NCBI GenBank assembly: GCA_047602305.1 | Contig: JASGHO010000001.1 | Location: 248,001 to 312,000 of the forward strand | Length of the DNA stretch: 64,000 nt | From: Ancrocorticia sp047602305 | GTDB taxonomy: Bacteria; Actinomycetota; Actinomycetes; Actinomycetales; Actinomycetaceae | Direction: 5' to 3' | Shown here: piece by piece, positions 25,192-34,244 of the stretch | Numbering within the stretch: position 1 is the stretch's first letter | Layout of the letters: every line of letters begins with the position of its first letter | The notes under the pieces: model-generated | Seen by the model: the letters and a program-made list of their open reading frames with translations, nothing else | Databases searched by the model: none | What the model was told of the DNA's origin: nothing | Made by a program: the position numbers and the translations under genes

Positions 25192-25892
25192 GCTTGGCAC
25201 TGGAATTTTGTGGCGAATGGTTCCACGTTGATCCGCAGGAGCCGTTCCTCATCGGGCGTGAGGGGCCGCTCGAACTCGATGACAACCAGTACCTGCACCG
25301 GCGCTTCCTGGTGATTTCCTTCCAGGACGGGCTGTGGTGGATCGATAATATTGGTTCCCGGCTCTCGGCCACGCTGGCAGATACGGATGGAACCACGCAG
25401 GCCTTCTTGGCGCCCGGGGCGCGCTTGCCGCTGGTCTACGCGCAGACCACGATCCTGTTCACCGCTGGCCCCACCACCTACGAGATGACGCTCGTCAACG
25501 ATTCGCCGGCCTACGCGCCGAGCGCCGTCACTGATACCACGGATACCGGCGAGACGACGATTGGTCCGGTCTCGCTCACTCCGTCCCAGCTGCTGCTGGT
25601 GTTGGCCCTCTCGGAGCCGGTTCTCACCGGGCGCGGCACCACCTCCTCGATTCCGTCCTCGCAGAACGCGGCGGACCGCCTCGGCTGGTCCATCACCCGC
25701 TTCAACCGCAAACTCGACCACGTCTGCGAGCGCCTCACCAAGTACGGCGTGCGCGGGCTACACGGTGGTCCGGACCGGCTGGCCGTCAACCGCCGCGCCC
25801 GGCTGGTGGAGCACGCGGTCGCCACGCGCCTGGTCACCGCGGATGATCTCTATCGCCTTGCGGACCCGGCCGCCTACGACGACCCCCAGTGA
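25188..25892 (+). CDS. FHA-like domain protein with winged-helix C-terminus
   Basis: A 234-residue protein. Residues about 10-100 resemble an FHA phosphothreonine-binding domain: FLIGREGPLEL, then YLHRRFLVISFQDGLWWIDNIGSR. The SxxH and NG positions that contact phosphothreonine are altered (YLH; RL), so binding may be weak or lost. After a Thr-rich linker (TDTTDTGETT), which could be phosphorylated, residues about 130-215 (LTPSQLLLVLALSEPVL ... WSITRFNRKLDHVCERL) form a winged-helix-like domain. Start and end overlap its neighbours by four bases, so the three proteins should be made together. The output may be DNA or protein binding. Confidence 0.7.
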   Translation: MSLALEFCGEWFHVDPQEPFLIGREGPLELDDNQYLHRRFLVISFQDGLWWIDNIGSRLSATLADTDGTTQAFLAPGARLPLVYAQTTILFTAGPTTYEMTLVNDSPAYAPSAVTDTTDTGETTIGPVSLTPSQLLLVLALSEPVLTGRGTTSSIPSSQNAADRLGWSITRFNRKLDHVCERLTKYGVRGLHGGPDRLAVNRRARLVEHAVATRLVTADDLYRLADPAAYDDPQ

Positions 25893-27577
25893 ACCCGGTG
25901 AATACCGCCGAGTGGAATGATTTCGTACTGCGCTGGGGGAGTGCCTCCAGCGACGACGACGCCGGCCTGATCGCCGGTTTCCCCGTCTTTCTGCTCGCCG
26001 ATCCCGATCTTGATCAGGCGCTGGCACGCGAGGCCTCGTGGACGATGCTTGATGCTTTCGAGGCGCTGCGTGACGCGCACCCGGAGGGGCCGAGTATCGA
26101 GGCGATTCAGGACGTGTGGCACGAATGCGTGCGCATTATTCGCCGCAGGCTCGCCGAAGCCACGATTTTCGGGATGGATGAGACCGTTGCGGACGCGGTT
26201 CCCTCGGTGCGGCTCGCCGGGCTGGTGGCCACGATGCGCGGCGGCGAACCGCTGTGGGTGGTGATGAGTAGCGGCGGTGCGCGCATCATGGATGCCTCGG
26301 ACGGCCAGTTCCATGTGGTGCCCGAGCAGGACGATGTGGGCTACGACCTGCCCGGTAAGCTGTGGACCTTCCCCATGCGGTCGGGCCAGCGGCTGGTGCT
26401 CGCCACCTCGACGATGCTGCGACTGACGTCGCACGGGCGGATGCTCTCGGCGCTTTCCCACCTGCGGCGCGCGGAGCGCGCCGCCACCACGCTGGTGACC
26501 CAACAAGGGAAATTGGCGGCACAAGCCGCGATCGTGGTGGATATTCTGTCACCGGAACAGGCCGAGCAGCTCGCCTCTCCACCCACTCTTCTTGTGGATC
26601 TTGAGGAACCGGCCTTGCAGGATACGGCAACCGGGTCCGCAGTGTTGACAGGCGGATGGGGGTTGGAAGCTCTCGGGATTGGTTCGCCGAGTGGTCCGGC
26701 CCGGCGCTCGCATACGCCGCCACCGGAACTCGATGATTTTCATTTCGTCTCGTATTTGGGGTCGGGCGGATTTTCCGACGTGTACGTGTACGAGGAGCAA
26801 CTGCCCAAGCGCCTCGTGGCCATCAAGGTTCTCTCCAAGAGCGCGCTGGGCGGGGGAGACGGCTCACGCTTCCGCGGCGAGGTGGACCTCATGGCGCAGC
26901 TTTCCGGGCATCCCTCGGTGGTGCCGATTCACGACGCCAATATTGCTCCCTCCGGCCAGCCCTACGTGGTGATGGAATACTGCCCGTTGCCCTCGCTCGC
27001 CGAACGCATTGCGGCGCGCGATCTCTCGCTTGCCGATGCACTGCGCATGGGCATTCAGATCGCGGGTGCGGTGCACACGGCGCACATCATGGGCATCGTG
27101 CATTATGACATTAAGCCTGCTAACGTGCTGTATTCGGCATTTGGGCGGCCACTGCTGGGGGACTTCGGGATTGCTTCGTTGGCTGGCGGCGCTGAGCACG
27201 AGGTGATGGGAGCTTCGCTGCCCTGGGCGGCGCCCGAGGTTCTCACGAATAGTCCGGCGGGGCCGCCCGCGGATGTCTATTCACTGGCTGCCACCGTGTA
27301 TACCGCCTGCACCGGCAAGGCTCCCTTCGCCAAACGCGGCAAGAAGACCCGCGCGGACTACATCCGCGAGGTGCTGCGAGGGAGGTACCTACCGGTGGAG
27401 AGGACGGAGGTGGGCGGGGACGTCGTCGTCGCCCTTAATGAAGTGTTGCGAGACGCAATGGCCGTCGATGCTGGCGCGCGAATACAAACTGCGGCGGAGT
27501 TTGGGCAGGCTTTGCAAGGAATCCAGGCGATGCTGGGCGGCGGATACACCGAACTCGAAATCCCACCGGGTGGCTAA
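25889..27577 (+). CDS. Ser/Thr protein kinase with degenerate PP2C-like N-terminus
   Basis: 562 residues, no transmembrane segment. Residues about 285-560 are a Hanks-type kinase: P-loop GSGGFSDV (291-298), VAIKV with Lys313, catalytic loop HYDIKPANVL (405-414), DFG 425-427 and APE 448-450. The residue before the catalytic Asp is Tyr, not Arg, so it is a non-RD kinase. Residues about 25-220 align block by block with the phosphatase encoded at 24454, but the metal motifs are gone: LWVVMSSGGARIMDAS replaces the GDSR block, LVLATSTML the CSDGL block, and GKLAAQAAIVVDI the GHDN block. I infer a pseudophosphatase sensor fused to a kinase. Confidence 0.85.
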   Translation: MNPVNTAEWNDFVLRWGSASSDDDAGLIAGFPVFLLADPDLDQALAREASWTMLDAFEALRDAHPEGPSIEAIQDVWHECVRIIRRRLAEATIFGMDETVADAVPSVRLAGLVATMRGGEPLWVVMSSGGARIMDASDGQFHVVPEQDDVGYDLPGKLWTFPMRSGQRLVLATSTMLRLTSHGRMLSALSHLRRAERAATTLVTQQGKLAAQAAIVVDILSPEQAEQLASPPTLLVDLEEPALQDTATGSAVLTGGWGLEALGIGSPSGPARRSHTPPPELDDFHFVSYLGSGGFSDVYVYEEQLPKRLVAIKVLSKSALGGGDGSRFRGEVDLMAQLSGHPSVVPIHDANIAPSGQPYVVMEYCPLPSLAERIAARDLSLADALRMGIQIAGAVHTAHIMGIVHYDIKPANVLYSAFGRPLLGDFGIASLAGGAEHEVMGASLPWAAPEVLTNSPAGPPADVYSLAATVYTACTGKAPFAKRGKKTRADYIREVLRGRYLPVERTEVGGDVVVALNEVLRDAMAVDAGARIQTAAEFGQALQGIQAMLGGGYTELEIPPGG

Positions 27578-27648
27578 CGTAGGGTGACCGTGCGGCGAAA
27601 CTTCGTCCGCGATGTGGCTAGAAAGATGCTAAATCGGGACAAAAAGCC

Positions 27649-27654
27649 TACAGT
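27649..27654 (+). promoter_or_regulatory. -10 box of the leuA leader
   Basis: TACAGT lies 6 nt before the ATG of the leader peptide, again the leaderless spacing. Confidence 0.45.
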
Positions 27655-27660
27655 GGTTCC

Positions 27661-27705
27661 ATGCGTACGGCGATGCTTCTTCTTAGCAGCCGCGACGGGG
27701 CCTAG
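27661..27705 (+). CDS. leuL: Leucine leader peptide of leuA
   Basis: A 14-codon reading frame, MRTAMLLLSSRDGA, with three consecutive CTT Leu codons at 27676-27684 and a TAG stop at 27703-27705. It ends inside a strong hairpin upstream of leuA. This is the layout of ribosome-mediated attenuation: charged tRNA-Leu lets the ribosome pass and the hairpin form. Leucine attenuators before leuA are known in actinobacteria. The message appears to begin at the ATG itself. Confidence 0.75.
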   Translation: MRTAMLLLSSRDGA

Positions 27706-27726
27706 CAGACTGGCTCCCCGCCGCGG
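27690..27726 (+). promoter_or_regulatory. Attenuator hairpin of leuA
   Basis: CCGCG-A-CGGGG-CC (27690-27702) pairs with the segment GGCTCCCCGCCGCGG (27712-27726), with one mismatch and a two-base bulge. A second stem, GTCTC-GTTGAA-GAGAC, lies at 27755-27770. No T-run follows the first stem. leuA begins 86 bp after it. Confidence 0.7.
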
Positions 27727-27812
27727 GTAATTGTGGCGCCGGTCCGGGCACGTTGTCTCGTTGAAGAGACCCGAGGCCCCAAGAAAATGGCTACAGCTAA
27801 GAGGATTTACAT

Positions 27813-29585
27813 ATGAAGACGTCAGGAATTGCCAACCGCCAGGTTGCCTCGAACATGCCCATCGGCAAGTATCGTTCGGCACTCGATACCAATCCGGTCT
27901 CGTTGCCGGATCGCCAGTGGCCCAACAACCGGATTACGAAGGCGCCACGTTGGCTCTCCACCGATCTGCGCGACGGCAACCAGTCGCTCATCGAGCCGAT
28001 GGACCCGGCCCGCAAGCGCAAGATGTTCGACCTGCTGATCCGGATGGGATTCAAGGAGATCGAGGTCGGTTTCCCGGCGGCGTCGCAGGCCGATTGGGAT
28101 TTCTGCCGGTCGCTGGTGGACGAAAATCTCATTCCCGAGGACGTCACGCTGTCCGTGCTGACCCAGTCGCGCCAGGACATCATTCACAAGACGATCGAGG
28201 CGATCCAGGGCTTCCCGCGCGCCACCGTGCATCTGTACAACGCCACCTCGCCGGTGTTCCGCCGCGTCGTGTTCCACAACGATCGCGAAGCCACCAAGCA
28301 GCTCGCCGTGGCAGGCACCCAGGAAGTGCTGGCCTACATGGAGAAGCTCATCGGCGATGAGACCGTGCTGGGCTACGAGTACTCGCCCGAGATCTTCGTG
28401 GATACCGAGCTCGATTTCGCGCTGGAAGTGTGCGAGGCCGTCATGGACGTGTGGCAGCCCAGCGCCGATCGCGAGATCATCCTCAACCTGCCCACCACCG
28501 TGGAGCGCTACACCCCCAACGTGTACGCCGACCAGATCGAATACATGAGCCGGAACCTGTCACGGCGCGAGTTCGTGGCGATTTCCGCGCACAACCACAA
28601 CGATCGCGGAAGCGGCTTGGCCACCACCGAGATGGCGCTGCTGGCCGGAGCGGACCGTGTTGAGGGTTGCCTCTTCGGTCACGGCGAGCGCACCGGAAAC
28701 GTTGACCTGGTGAACGTGGCACTCAACCTGTTCTCGCAGGGTATCGACCCGCAGCTGGACCTCTCCAACATCGACGAGGTCATTGACGTGGTGGAGCACT
28801 GCACCCAGATGAACGTGCCCGAGCGTGCGCCGTACGCCGGTTCGCTGGTGTACACCTCGTTCTCCGGCTCCCATCAGGACGCCATCAAGAAGGGCTTTGC
28901 TGATCGCGCCGAGCGCGTGGCCGCTGCCGGTGGCGACGAGAACGCTGTGCCGTGGGATATTCCCTACCTGCCCATCGACCCGAAGGACGTGGGCCGCAGC
29001 TACGAGGCGGTCGTGCGCGTCAACTCGCAGTCCGGCAAGGGCGGGGTTGCCTACCTCATGTCTGCCACCAAGAACCTGGAGCTGCCGCGCCGCATGCAGG
29101 TGGAACTCTCCGGCCTGGTGCAGAGCTACACGGACAAGTTCGGCGGCGAAGTTTCTGCCGACCTGCTGTGGAAGATCTTCGTGGACGAGTACCTGCCCTA
29201 CAAGGAAGCCGACGGCCTGACCCCGTGGGGCCACTACCGTCTGCTCTCCACCTCGATGAACTCCGGCGACGAGGGCGAGGACGTCCACCTGACCGCCACC
29301 GTGCGCGAGTACCTCGATGATGACCAGCAGGTCGATCACGTGGTTGGCGCCCGTGGCAACGGCCCGATCGACGCCTTCGTAGCTGCTCTGGAGGAACTCG
29401 GCCTGGACGTGCACGTGCTGGACTACGCCGAGCACGCGTTGAGTTCCGGGCGCGACGCCACCGCCGCTTCCTACGTGGAGTGCGACGTCAACGGCCAAGT
29501 GCTGTGGGGCTGCGGCATCGATCCTTCGACGATCCGCTCCGCGTTCAACGCGATCATCTCCGCGGTGAATCGCGCGCTGCGGTAG
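27813..29585 (+). CDS. leuA: 2-isopropylmalate synthase
   Basis: A 590-residue enzyme condensing acetyl-CoA with 2-ketoisovalerate, the first committed step of leucine synthesis. The catalytic DRE-TIM motif is LRDGNQSL, the metal-binding motif HNHNDRG, and the substrate-region GHGERTGNVDLV follows. The C-terminal LeuA allosteric domain (feedback binding of Leu) includes VEVRDY-like segments such as VHLTATVREYLDDDQQ. Length fits the long actinobacterial LeuA. AAGAGGA about 10 nt upstream serves as ribosome-binding site. Control: leucine attenuation, from the leader just upstream. Confidence 0.97.
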   Translation: MKTSGIANRQVASNMPIGKYRSALDTNPVSLPDRQWPNNRITKAPRWLSTDLRDGNQSLIEPMDPARKRKMFDLLIRMGFKEIEVGFPAASQADWDFCRSLVDENLIPEDVTLSVLTQSRQDIIHKTIEAIQGFPRATVHLYNATSPVFRRVVFHNDREATKQLAVAGTQEVLAYMEKLIGDETVLGYEYSPEIFVDTELDFALEVCEAVMDVWQPSADREIILNLPTTVERYTPNVYADQIEYMSRNLSRREFVAISAHNHNDRGSGLATTEMALLAGADRVEGCLFGHGERTGNVDLVNVALNLFSQGIDPQLDLSNIDEVIDVVEHCTQMNVPERAPYAGSLVYTSFSGSHQDAIKKGFADRAERVAAAGGDENAVPWDIPYLPIDPKDVGRSYEAVVRVNSQSGKGGVAYLMSATKNLELPRRMQVELSGLVQSYTDKFGGEVSADLLWKIFVDEYLPYKEADGLTPWGHYRLLSTSMNSGDEGEDVHLTATVREYLDDDQQVDHVVGARGNGPIDAFVAALEELGLDVHVLDYAEHALSSGRDATAASYVECDVNGQVLWGCGIDPSTIRSAFNAIISAVNRALR

Positions 29586-29629
29586 GGGCTCTGCTGCCAG
29601 CCTGCTGCTGATCGGTAGGTTGTGATTTT

Positions 29630-29687
29630 ATGGCGGTGAGAGCGAGCTGTGTGCCAAATGTGGCATATGGACCGCTCTCACCGCCAT
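29630..29687 (+). terminator. Terminator hairpin after leuA
   Basis: Perfect 15-bp arms (ATGGCGGTGAGAGCG and its complement) enclose a 28-nt centre that itself pairs TGCCA with TGGCA; TTTATTTT follows. It separates leuA from the convergent lipoprotein gene. Confidence 0.7.
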
Positions 29688-29705
29688 TTATTTTCGGGAG
29701 CGCTC

Positions 29706-30125
29706 CTACTCTTTGGCTTCCACAAGTTCGAGATAGCGCCACGTCTCTTTGCTCTCGACCGATACCTTCACCGTGACCTCGCCCTGAAGCACCGGGACGG
29801 TATCCTTGGCGTCAATGCTTCCGTCCTCAAGCTTGAGGGGATACGCGGTGAGTCCAAGGGATTCAGCGTCAACATCCACTAATTCGATGCGGGTTCCGCC
29901 GCACTGTGGCGGGTAGGACTCGAGGGAGGCGGAACACAGGTAGGTGCCGGTTCCGTCGCGATGAACGATGGCGTCGACGATGATTTCATCGCCGGGTTCA
30001 GCCTTCGTGTAGGCATCGTCGAGTCCCACTGGAACGGTGGAAGTGCCGCAACTCGCAAGCGTCATCAGCGCAACGGCGGCCGCTGCGAAGCATCGGGAGA
30101 AGTATCCGATTCGTCGTGTTGTCAT
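29706..30125 (-). CDS. Putative small lipoprotein
   Basis: A 139-residue protein with a basic N-terminus (MTTRRIGYFSR), a hydrophobic core (CFAAAAVALMTLA) and a lipobox LASC at about residues 22-25, so it should be lipidated on Cys and held at the outer face of the membrane. The mature part has two further Cys (YLCSAS, PQCGGT) that may form a disulfide, and a predicted beta-rich end (GEVTVKVSVESKETWRYLELVE). No family recognised. A GGAAAGG ribosome-binding site precedes the ATG at 30125; a longer in-frame start at 30266 would put the signal sequence 47 residues inside. Confidence 0.65.
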   Translation of the reverse strand: MTTRRIGYFSRCFAAAAVALMTLASCGTSTVPVGLDDAYTKAEPGDEIIVDAIVHRDGTGTYLCSASLESYPPQCGGTRIELVDVDAESLGLTAYPLKLEDGSIDAKDTVPVLQGEVTVKVSVESKETWRYLELVEAKE

Positions 30126-30308
30126 GGCGGGGCAACCTTTCCGAAGGGTCTGCGGCTCCTCGGGAGCGGGGCAGAGCTTACCGCCAGTGTAACGGGGTGT
30201 CCCGTGGGTGACGAGGGCCGGTTTGGCGTTCATGGGAATCCTTGCCTGACAGCAACTTTCTGACATTCAGGGAATGAACCCACATAACCGGGCATGCGAT
30301 CCAACATT

Positions 30309-30328
30309 TTGTCTAACAACTTAGACAA
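30309..30328 (+). promoter_or_regulatory. Palindromic operator of LRR gene 1
   Basis: TTGTCTAA-CAAC-TTAGACAA is a perfect 8-bp inverted repeat, repeated exactly at 34072-34091 upstream of LRR gene 2. It ends 31 nt before a TAAGAAT box at 30360-30366, the probable -10. Its half-site shares AGACA with the direct repeats in front of LRR genes 3-7. The remaining gap 30126-30308 shows no gene. Confidence 0.7.
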
Positions 30329-30480
30329 CCGGAAACGCACTTTCTTGCGTTTTTGTTGATAAGAATGAAAGTGACCCGTTTAGTTAATTACTTGACTTTG
30401 TTGTGGATTGGCGAGTTCTCGCTGAATCGTGGCTTACGACGGGTCGTATTCGATGTTGCTGGACCCCCAAAGGAGTGGAG

Positions 30481-33400
30481 ATGTCCGTAAGAAGAAGGCG
30501 CCGGGTAGGTTTGTTGCCCGGTCGAAGGAATGTGACGAGAGGAGTTGCTTGTCTGTTGGCGTTCGGGTTGCTATTCCCGAGCGGCGCGGCAGTGGCGGCT
30601 CCAGAAGATCTAGCGATGGGCGACGACGCCGTCGCGGTGGAATCGGTTGACGCGGCACCGGTTGAGGTGGCTGCTGACTCGGTGGCAACGAATGCTTCGG
30701 TCAGCGCAGACTCGGATGTTGTCGAGTTCAAGGACGCGGAGCTCAAGAAGTGTGTCGCAAGGGAACTCCAACGAAGCGATCCTGAAGGCACAAGGATTAC
30801 CAAGGGGAATCTGAAGAGTCTCCTTAAGCTCAGTTGTAATTCGCAGGATATCGAGGATATCTCTCCGTTGCAGTATGCAACCAGCCTCACTGAACTGACA
30901 ATGTATTACAATCGAATCGTTGATGTGTCGCCACTGGCTGATCTTATAGACCTCAACTACCTGTATTTGCAGGGCAATCAAATTGTTGATATCTCGGCGC
31001 TAGCTGAGCTTTCAAACCTCCGTACGCTTTACCTGCTGAACAATCAGATTGTTGATGTGTCACCTCTTGCCGGACTCACCAACCTTTGGTATGTATATCT
31101 GGCGAACAATCAGATTGTTGATGTGTCACCTCTTGCCGGACTCACCAACTCCGGAACGCTGATGACCCTTGACAACCAAGAAGTTAGCCTCGCCGATGCG
31201 ACTTCTGGTACTCCGTTCGCTCTTCCCCAGGTGAGTCATATCGATGGCACAAAGATCGCGGTTGACATTGACTCCGGCCAGGGAGAAATCAGTGCCAATT
31301 CGGTGACGTGGAACCTACCGAACGGTGGTCAAGGCTCGCTCATCTGGTATCAGACATTTAAGTCGGGCGGTCGCCCAGTCGTCTTCTCCGGCACCATGAC
31401 CCAGAACGTCCTGCCCTCGGCTCCTGTGGTTGATCCTCCCATCGCTTCTGCAACTCCCACGATTTCCGGCATCGCCCAAGTGGGGGAGACACTGACTGCG
31501 ATTCCCGGCAAGTGGACCGACGGTGCGTCGTTTGCCTACCAGTGGAACGCGGATGACACGCCGATCGCTGGCGCAACGTCGTCGTCGTTCACATTGACTG
31601 CTGCTCAGGCGGCCAAGGCGATTACTGTCACCGTGACGGGCTCGAAGTCGGGCTTCACGGCCGTGGCTGAGACATCGGAGCCGACAGAGGCCGTGGCGCC
31701 TGGGAGTCTGACGGGCGTCACCCCGACGATCTCTGGCACCGCGCGAGTGGGCGAGAAGCTCACTGTCAGCGCTGGTTCGTGGACGCCGTCTCCGGTGACG
31801 CTCAGCTATCAGTGGCTGCGTAATGGCGCTGCGATTGCGGGCGCAACCAACTCGGAATACACGCTGCTCGATGCCGACAGGGGCACGAAGATCTCCGTTA
31901 CGGTGACCGGTAGCAAGTTGGGATATACGACGGCGTCGAAGACGTCGGCGCAAACTGTGACAGTTGTTGGCCCAGATCTCGAGTCCTCCACCCCCACGAT
32001 TTCCGGGACCGCCCAGGTTGGTCAGACATTGACGGCTGTTCCGGGGAAGTGGACCGAGGGTACGTCGTTCACCTACGAGTGGATGGTGGACGGTGGACTT
32101 CTAGACATTGACTCGTCGCCATCATTTACGGTACCGGCTTGGGCACTTGGTTCAACCATCACCGTCGAGGTGACCGGTTGGAAGAACGGCTTCACGTCGG
32201 TTTCAAAGACGTCGGCGCCGACGGCGAAGGTAGCAGCTGGGAAGTTGACCACTGCGGCGCCGACGATCTCGGGTACGGCGAAGGTGGGCGAGAAGCTGAC
32301 TGTGAATCCTGGTGCGTGGGCGCCGTCGCCGGTGGCGTTCACCTATGAGTGGCTCAACGATGGCATCCCGATTTCTGGCGCGACGAACTCGACGTACACC
32401 TTGTCCAAGACTGACATGGGTGGTGAGATTTCGGTCAAGGTGACTGGGTCAAAGACTGGCTACACCACGGTTTCGGAGACGTCGGCGCCGACTGCGATGG
32501 TTGTTGGCATGACGTTGAAGGCCGCGACTCCCACGATCAGTGGCGCCGCGAAGGTTGGAGAGACTCTCACTGCCGCGACCGGCACATGGACCACCGGAAC
32601 GACGTTCACGTATCAGTGGTTGGCTGACGGGAAGGCGATCAAGAACGCCACGAAATCGACCTATACGTTGAAGACTGCTCAGCAGGGCAAGGCCATCACG
32701 GTGACGGTGACTGGATCAAAGGCCGGATACGAAACGCTATCGACGACATCCGTTGCCACTGCAAAGGTAGCGGCCGGTACTTTGGCGTCGGCGACGCCGA
32801 CGATCTCCGGTACCGTGAAGGTCGGCTCAACCCTGACAGCCGCACCGGGTACGTGGACCTCGGGGACGACGTTCACCTATCAGTGGTTGGCTGACGGGAA
32901 GGCGATCAAGGGCGCGACGAAGTCGACGTACACCTTGAAGGATGCTGAACTGGGCAAGGCAATTACCGTCAAGGTCACCGGCAGCAAGACTGGGTACACG
33001 ACGGCGTCGACGACGTCGGTTGCCACTGCGAAGGTAGCGGCCGGTACTTTGACGACGGCGACACCAACGATCACTGGCACCGTAAAGGTCGGCTCGACCC
33101 TCACTGCGGTTCCGGGTAAGTGGACTTCTGGAACTGCGTTCACGTACCAGTGGTATTCGGCCGGGAAGGTGATTAAGGGAGCCACGGCTAGCACGTTTGT
33201 TGTGACCGCTACTCAACTGGGCGACCCCATCAGTGTGAAGGTCACGGGGAGTAAGACGGGATACACCACGGCTTCCAAGGCGTCGGCAAGAACAGGCGCG
33301 GTTGCCAAGGGAACTTTGACGGCCGCGACGCCGACGATCTCCGGAACCGTGAAGGTCGGTTCCACGCTGACAGCGGCACCGGGTAAGTGGACTACCGGAA

Positions 33401-33846
33401 CTGCTTTCACGTACCAGTGGTACGCGTCAGGGAAGGTGATCAAGAACGCCACGAAGTCCACCTTCCTTGTGACCGCGACGCAGCTTGGTGAGCAAATTAG
33501 TGTCAAGGTAACCGGTAGCAAGACTGGCTACACAACCGCTTCCAAGGCGTCGGCAAGAACCGGTGCTGTTGCGAAGGGAACTTTGACCGCCGCGACGCCC
33601 ACGATCACTGGCACCACGAATGTTGGTTCCACCCTAACTGCCAAGCCGGGCAAGTGGACTACCGGAACCACGTTCACCTATCAGTGGTTGGCTGACGGCA
33701 AGGTGATCAAGAATGCTACGAAGTCCACCTTCACGTTGACCGCCACCCAACAGGGCAAGGCGATCACCGTAAAGGTCACCGGAACCAAGACGGGTTACAC
33801 GACGGTGTCGAAGACTTCGAAGGCAACCGCGAAGGTTGCTAAGTAG
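30481..33846 (+). CDS. Secreted LRR / Ig-like repeat protein 1 (internalin-like, nine Ig repeats)
   Basis: 1121 residues, first and longest of seven tandem paralogues. It has a signal peptide (MSVRRRRR, then CLLAFGLLFPSGAAVAA, cleavage near residue 40), an acidic linker, an N-terminal cap with a conserved Cys pair (LKKCVARE ... KLSCNS), about five 22-residue LRRs of the form LxxLYLxxNQIVDVSPLAGL (about 133-240), a beta-type LRR-adjacent domain (VTWNLPNGGQGSLIW), then nine Lys-rich Ig-like repeats of about 85 residues (each opening TPTISGTxKVGxTLTA). No LPXTG, sortase signal or membrane anchor. A 46-bp stretch of LRR DNA is duplicated exactly at 31038 and 31104. AAGGAG precedes the ATG. Probably a surface or secreted binding protein. 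Confidence 0.9.
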   Translation: MSVRRRRRVGLLPGRRNVTRGVACLLAFGLLFPSGAAVAAPEDLAMGDDAVAVESVDAAPVEVAADSVATNASVSADSDVVEFKDAELKKCVARELQRSDPEGTRITKGNLKSLLKLSCNSQDIEDISPLQYATSLTELTMYYNRIVDVSPLADLIDLNYLYLQGNQIVDISALAELSNLRTLYLLNNQIVDVSPLAGLTNLWYVYLANNQIVDVSPLAGLTNSGTLMTLDNQEVSLADATSGTPFALPQVSHIDGTKIAVDIDSGQGEISANSVTWNLPNGGQGSLIWYQTFKSGGRPVVFSGTMTQNVLPSAPVVDPPIASATPTISGIAQVGETLTAIPGKWTDGASFAYQWNADDTPIAGATSSSFTLTAAQAAKAITVTVTGSKSGFTAVAETSEPTEAVAPGSLTGVTPTISGTARVGEKLTVSAGSWTPSPVTLSYQWLRNGAAIAGATNSEYTLLDADRGTKISVTVTGSKLGYTTASKTSAQTVTVVGPDLESSTPTISGTAQVGQTLTAVPGKWTEGTSFTYEWMVDGGLLDIDSSPSFTVPAWALGSTITVEVTGWKNGFTSVSKTSAPTAKVAAGKLTTAAPTISGTAKVGEKLTVNPGAWAPSPVAFTYEWLNDGIPISGATNSTYTLSKTDMGGEISVKVTGSKTGYTTVSETSAPTAMVVGMTLKAATPTISGAAKVGETLTAATGTWTTGTTFTYQWLADGKAIKNATKSTYTLKTAQQGKAITVTVTGSKAGYETLSTTSVATAKVAAGTLASATPTISGTVKVGSTLTAAPGTWTSGTTFTYQWLADGKAIKGATKSTYTLKDAELGKAITVKVTGSKTGYTTASTTSVATAKVAAGTLTTATPTITGTVKVGSTLTAVPGKWTSGTAFTYQWYSAGKVIKGATASTFVVTATQLGDPISVKVTGSKTGYTTASKASARTGAVAKGTLTAATPTISGTVKVGSTLTAAPGKWTTGTAFTYQWYASGKVIKNATKSTFLVTATQLGEQISVKVTGSKTGYTTASKASARTGAVAKGTLTAATPTITGTTNVGSTLTAKPGKWTTGTTFTYQWLADGKVIKNATKSTFTLTATQQGKAITVKVTGTKTGYTTVSKTSKATAKVAK

Positions 33847-33867
33847 CGAAACCAGAACAAGATAACG

Positions 33868-33914
33868 GGGCTCCAGCACGAGATATCTACAGATACGAGT
33901 GCTGGAGCCCTTTT
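33868..33914 (+). terminator. Terminator of LRR gene 1
   Basis: GGGCTCCAGCAC and GTGCTGGAGCCC form a perfect 12-bp stem followed by TTTT. The same design recurs after every LRR gene. Confidence 0.9.
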
Positions 33915-34071
33915 CTCGTCTCTTGGAGCCTCGAGACCTTCCGGGTGGTTGACGGCAGAGCGGTTCCCAGAAATAAGCATGCTCTCACGCCAAGCGAGAT
34001 GAGAAAGCGCAACCTTGTGTTCTCGCAGGTAGCCGGGGTCCGTCGCTTGTTGGTGGCTCTGACTCTTGATT
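33915..34071. other. Gap between LRR genes 1 and 2
   Basis: No gene is supported. The minus strand is open and reads a protein-like phrase (LSHLAWRESMLISGNRSAV), perhaps a decayed fragment, but it has no start context and I could not place it in a family. Confidence 0.3.
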
Positions 34072-34091
34072 TTGTCTAACAACTTAGACAA
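34072..34091 (+). promoter_or_regulatory. Palindromic operator of LRR gene 2
   Basis: An exact copy of the operator at 30309. It ends 32 nt before TAAGAAT at 34124-34130. Confidence 0.7.
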
Positions 34092-34244
34092 CGAAGAAGC
34101 ACCTTTTCTCGCGTTTTTGTTGATAAGAATGAGATTGACCCGTTTAGTTCATTGGTTGGCGTTGTCTTGGGTTGGTGAAGGCTCGCCGAATCACTGGTAC
34201 ATGAACGGTCATGTTCAAAGCTGTCGGACCCCAAAGGAGTGGAG

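Noticed and set aside
33890..34091. Possible protein fragment on the minus strand between LRR genes 1 and 2
   Set aside because: A protein-like phrase is readable, but it has no start, no family match I can name, and overlaps the terminator and operator of the flanking genes.
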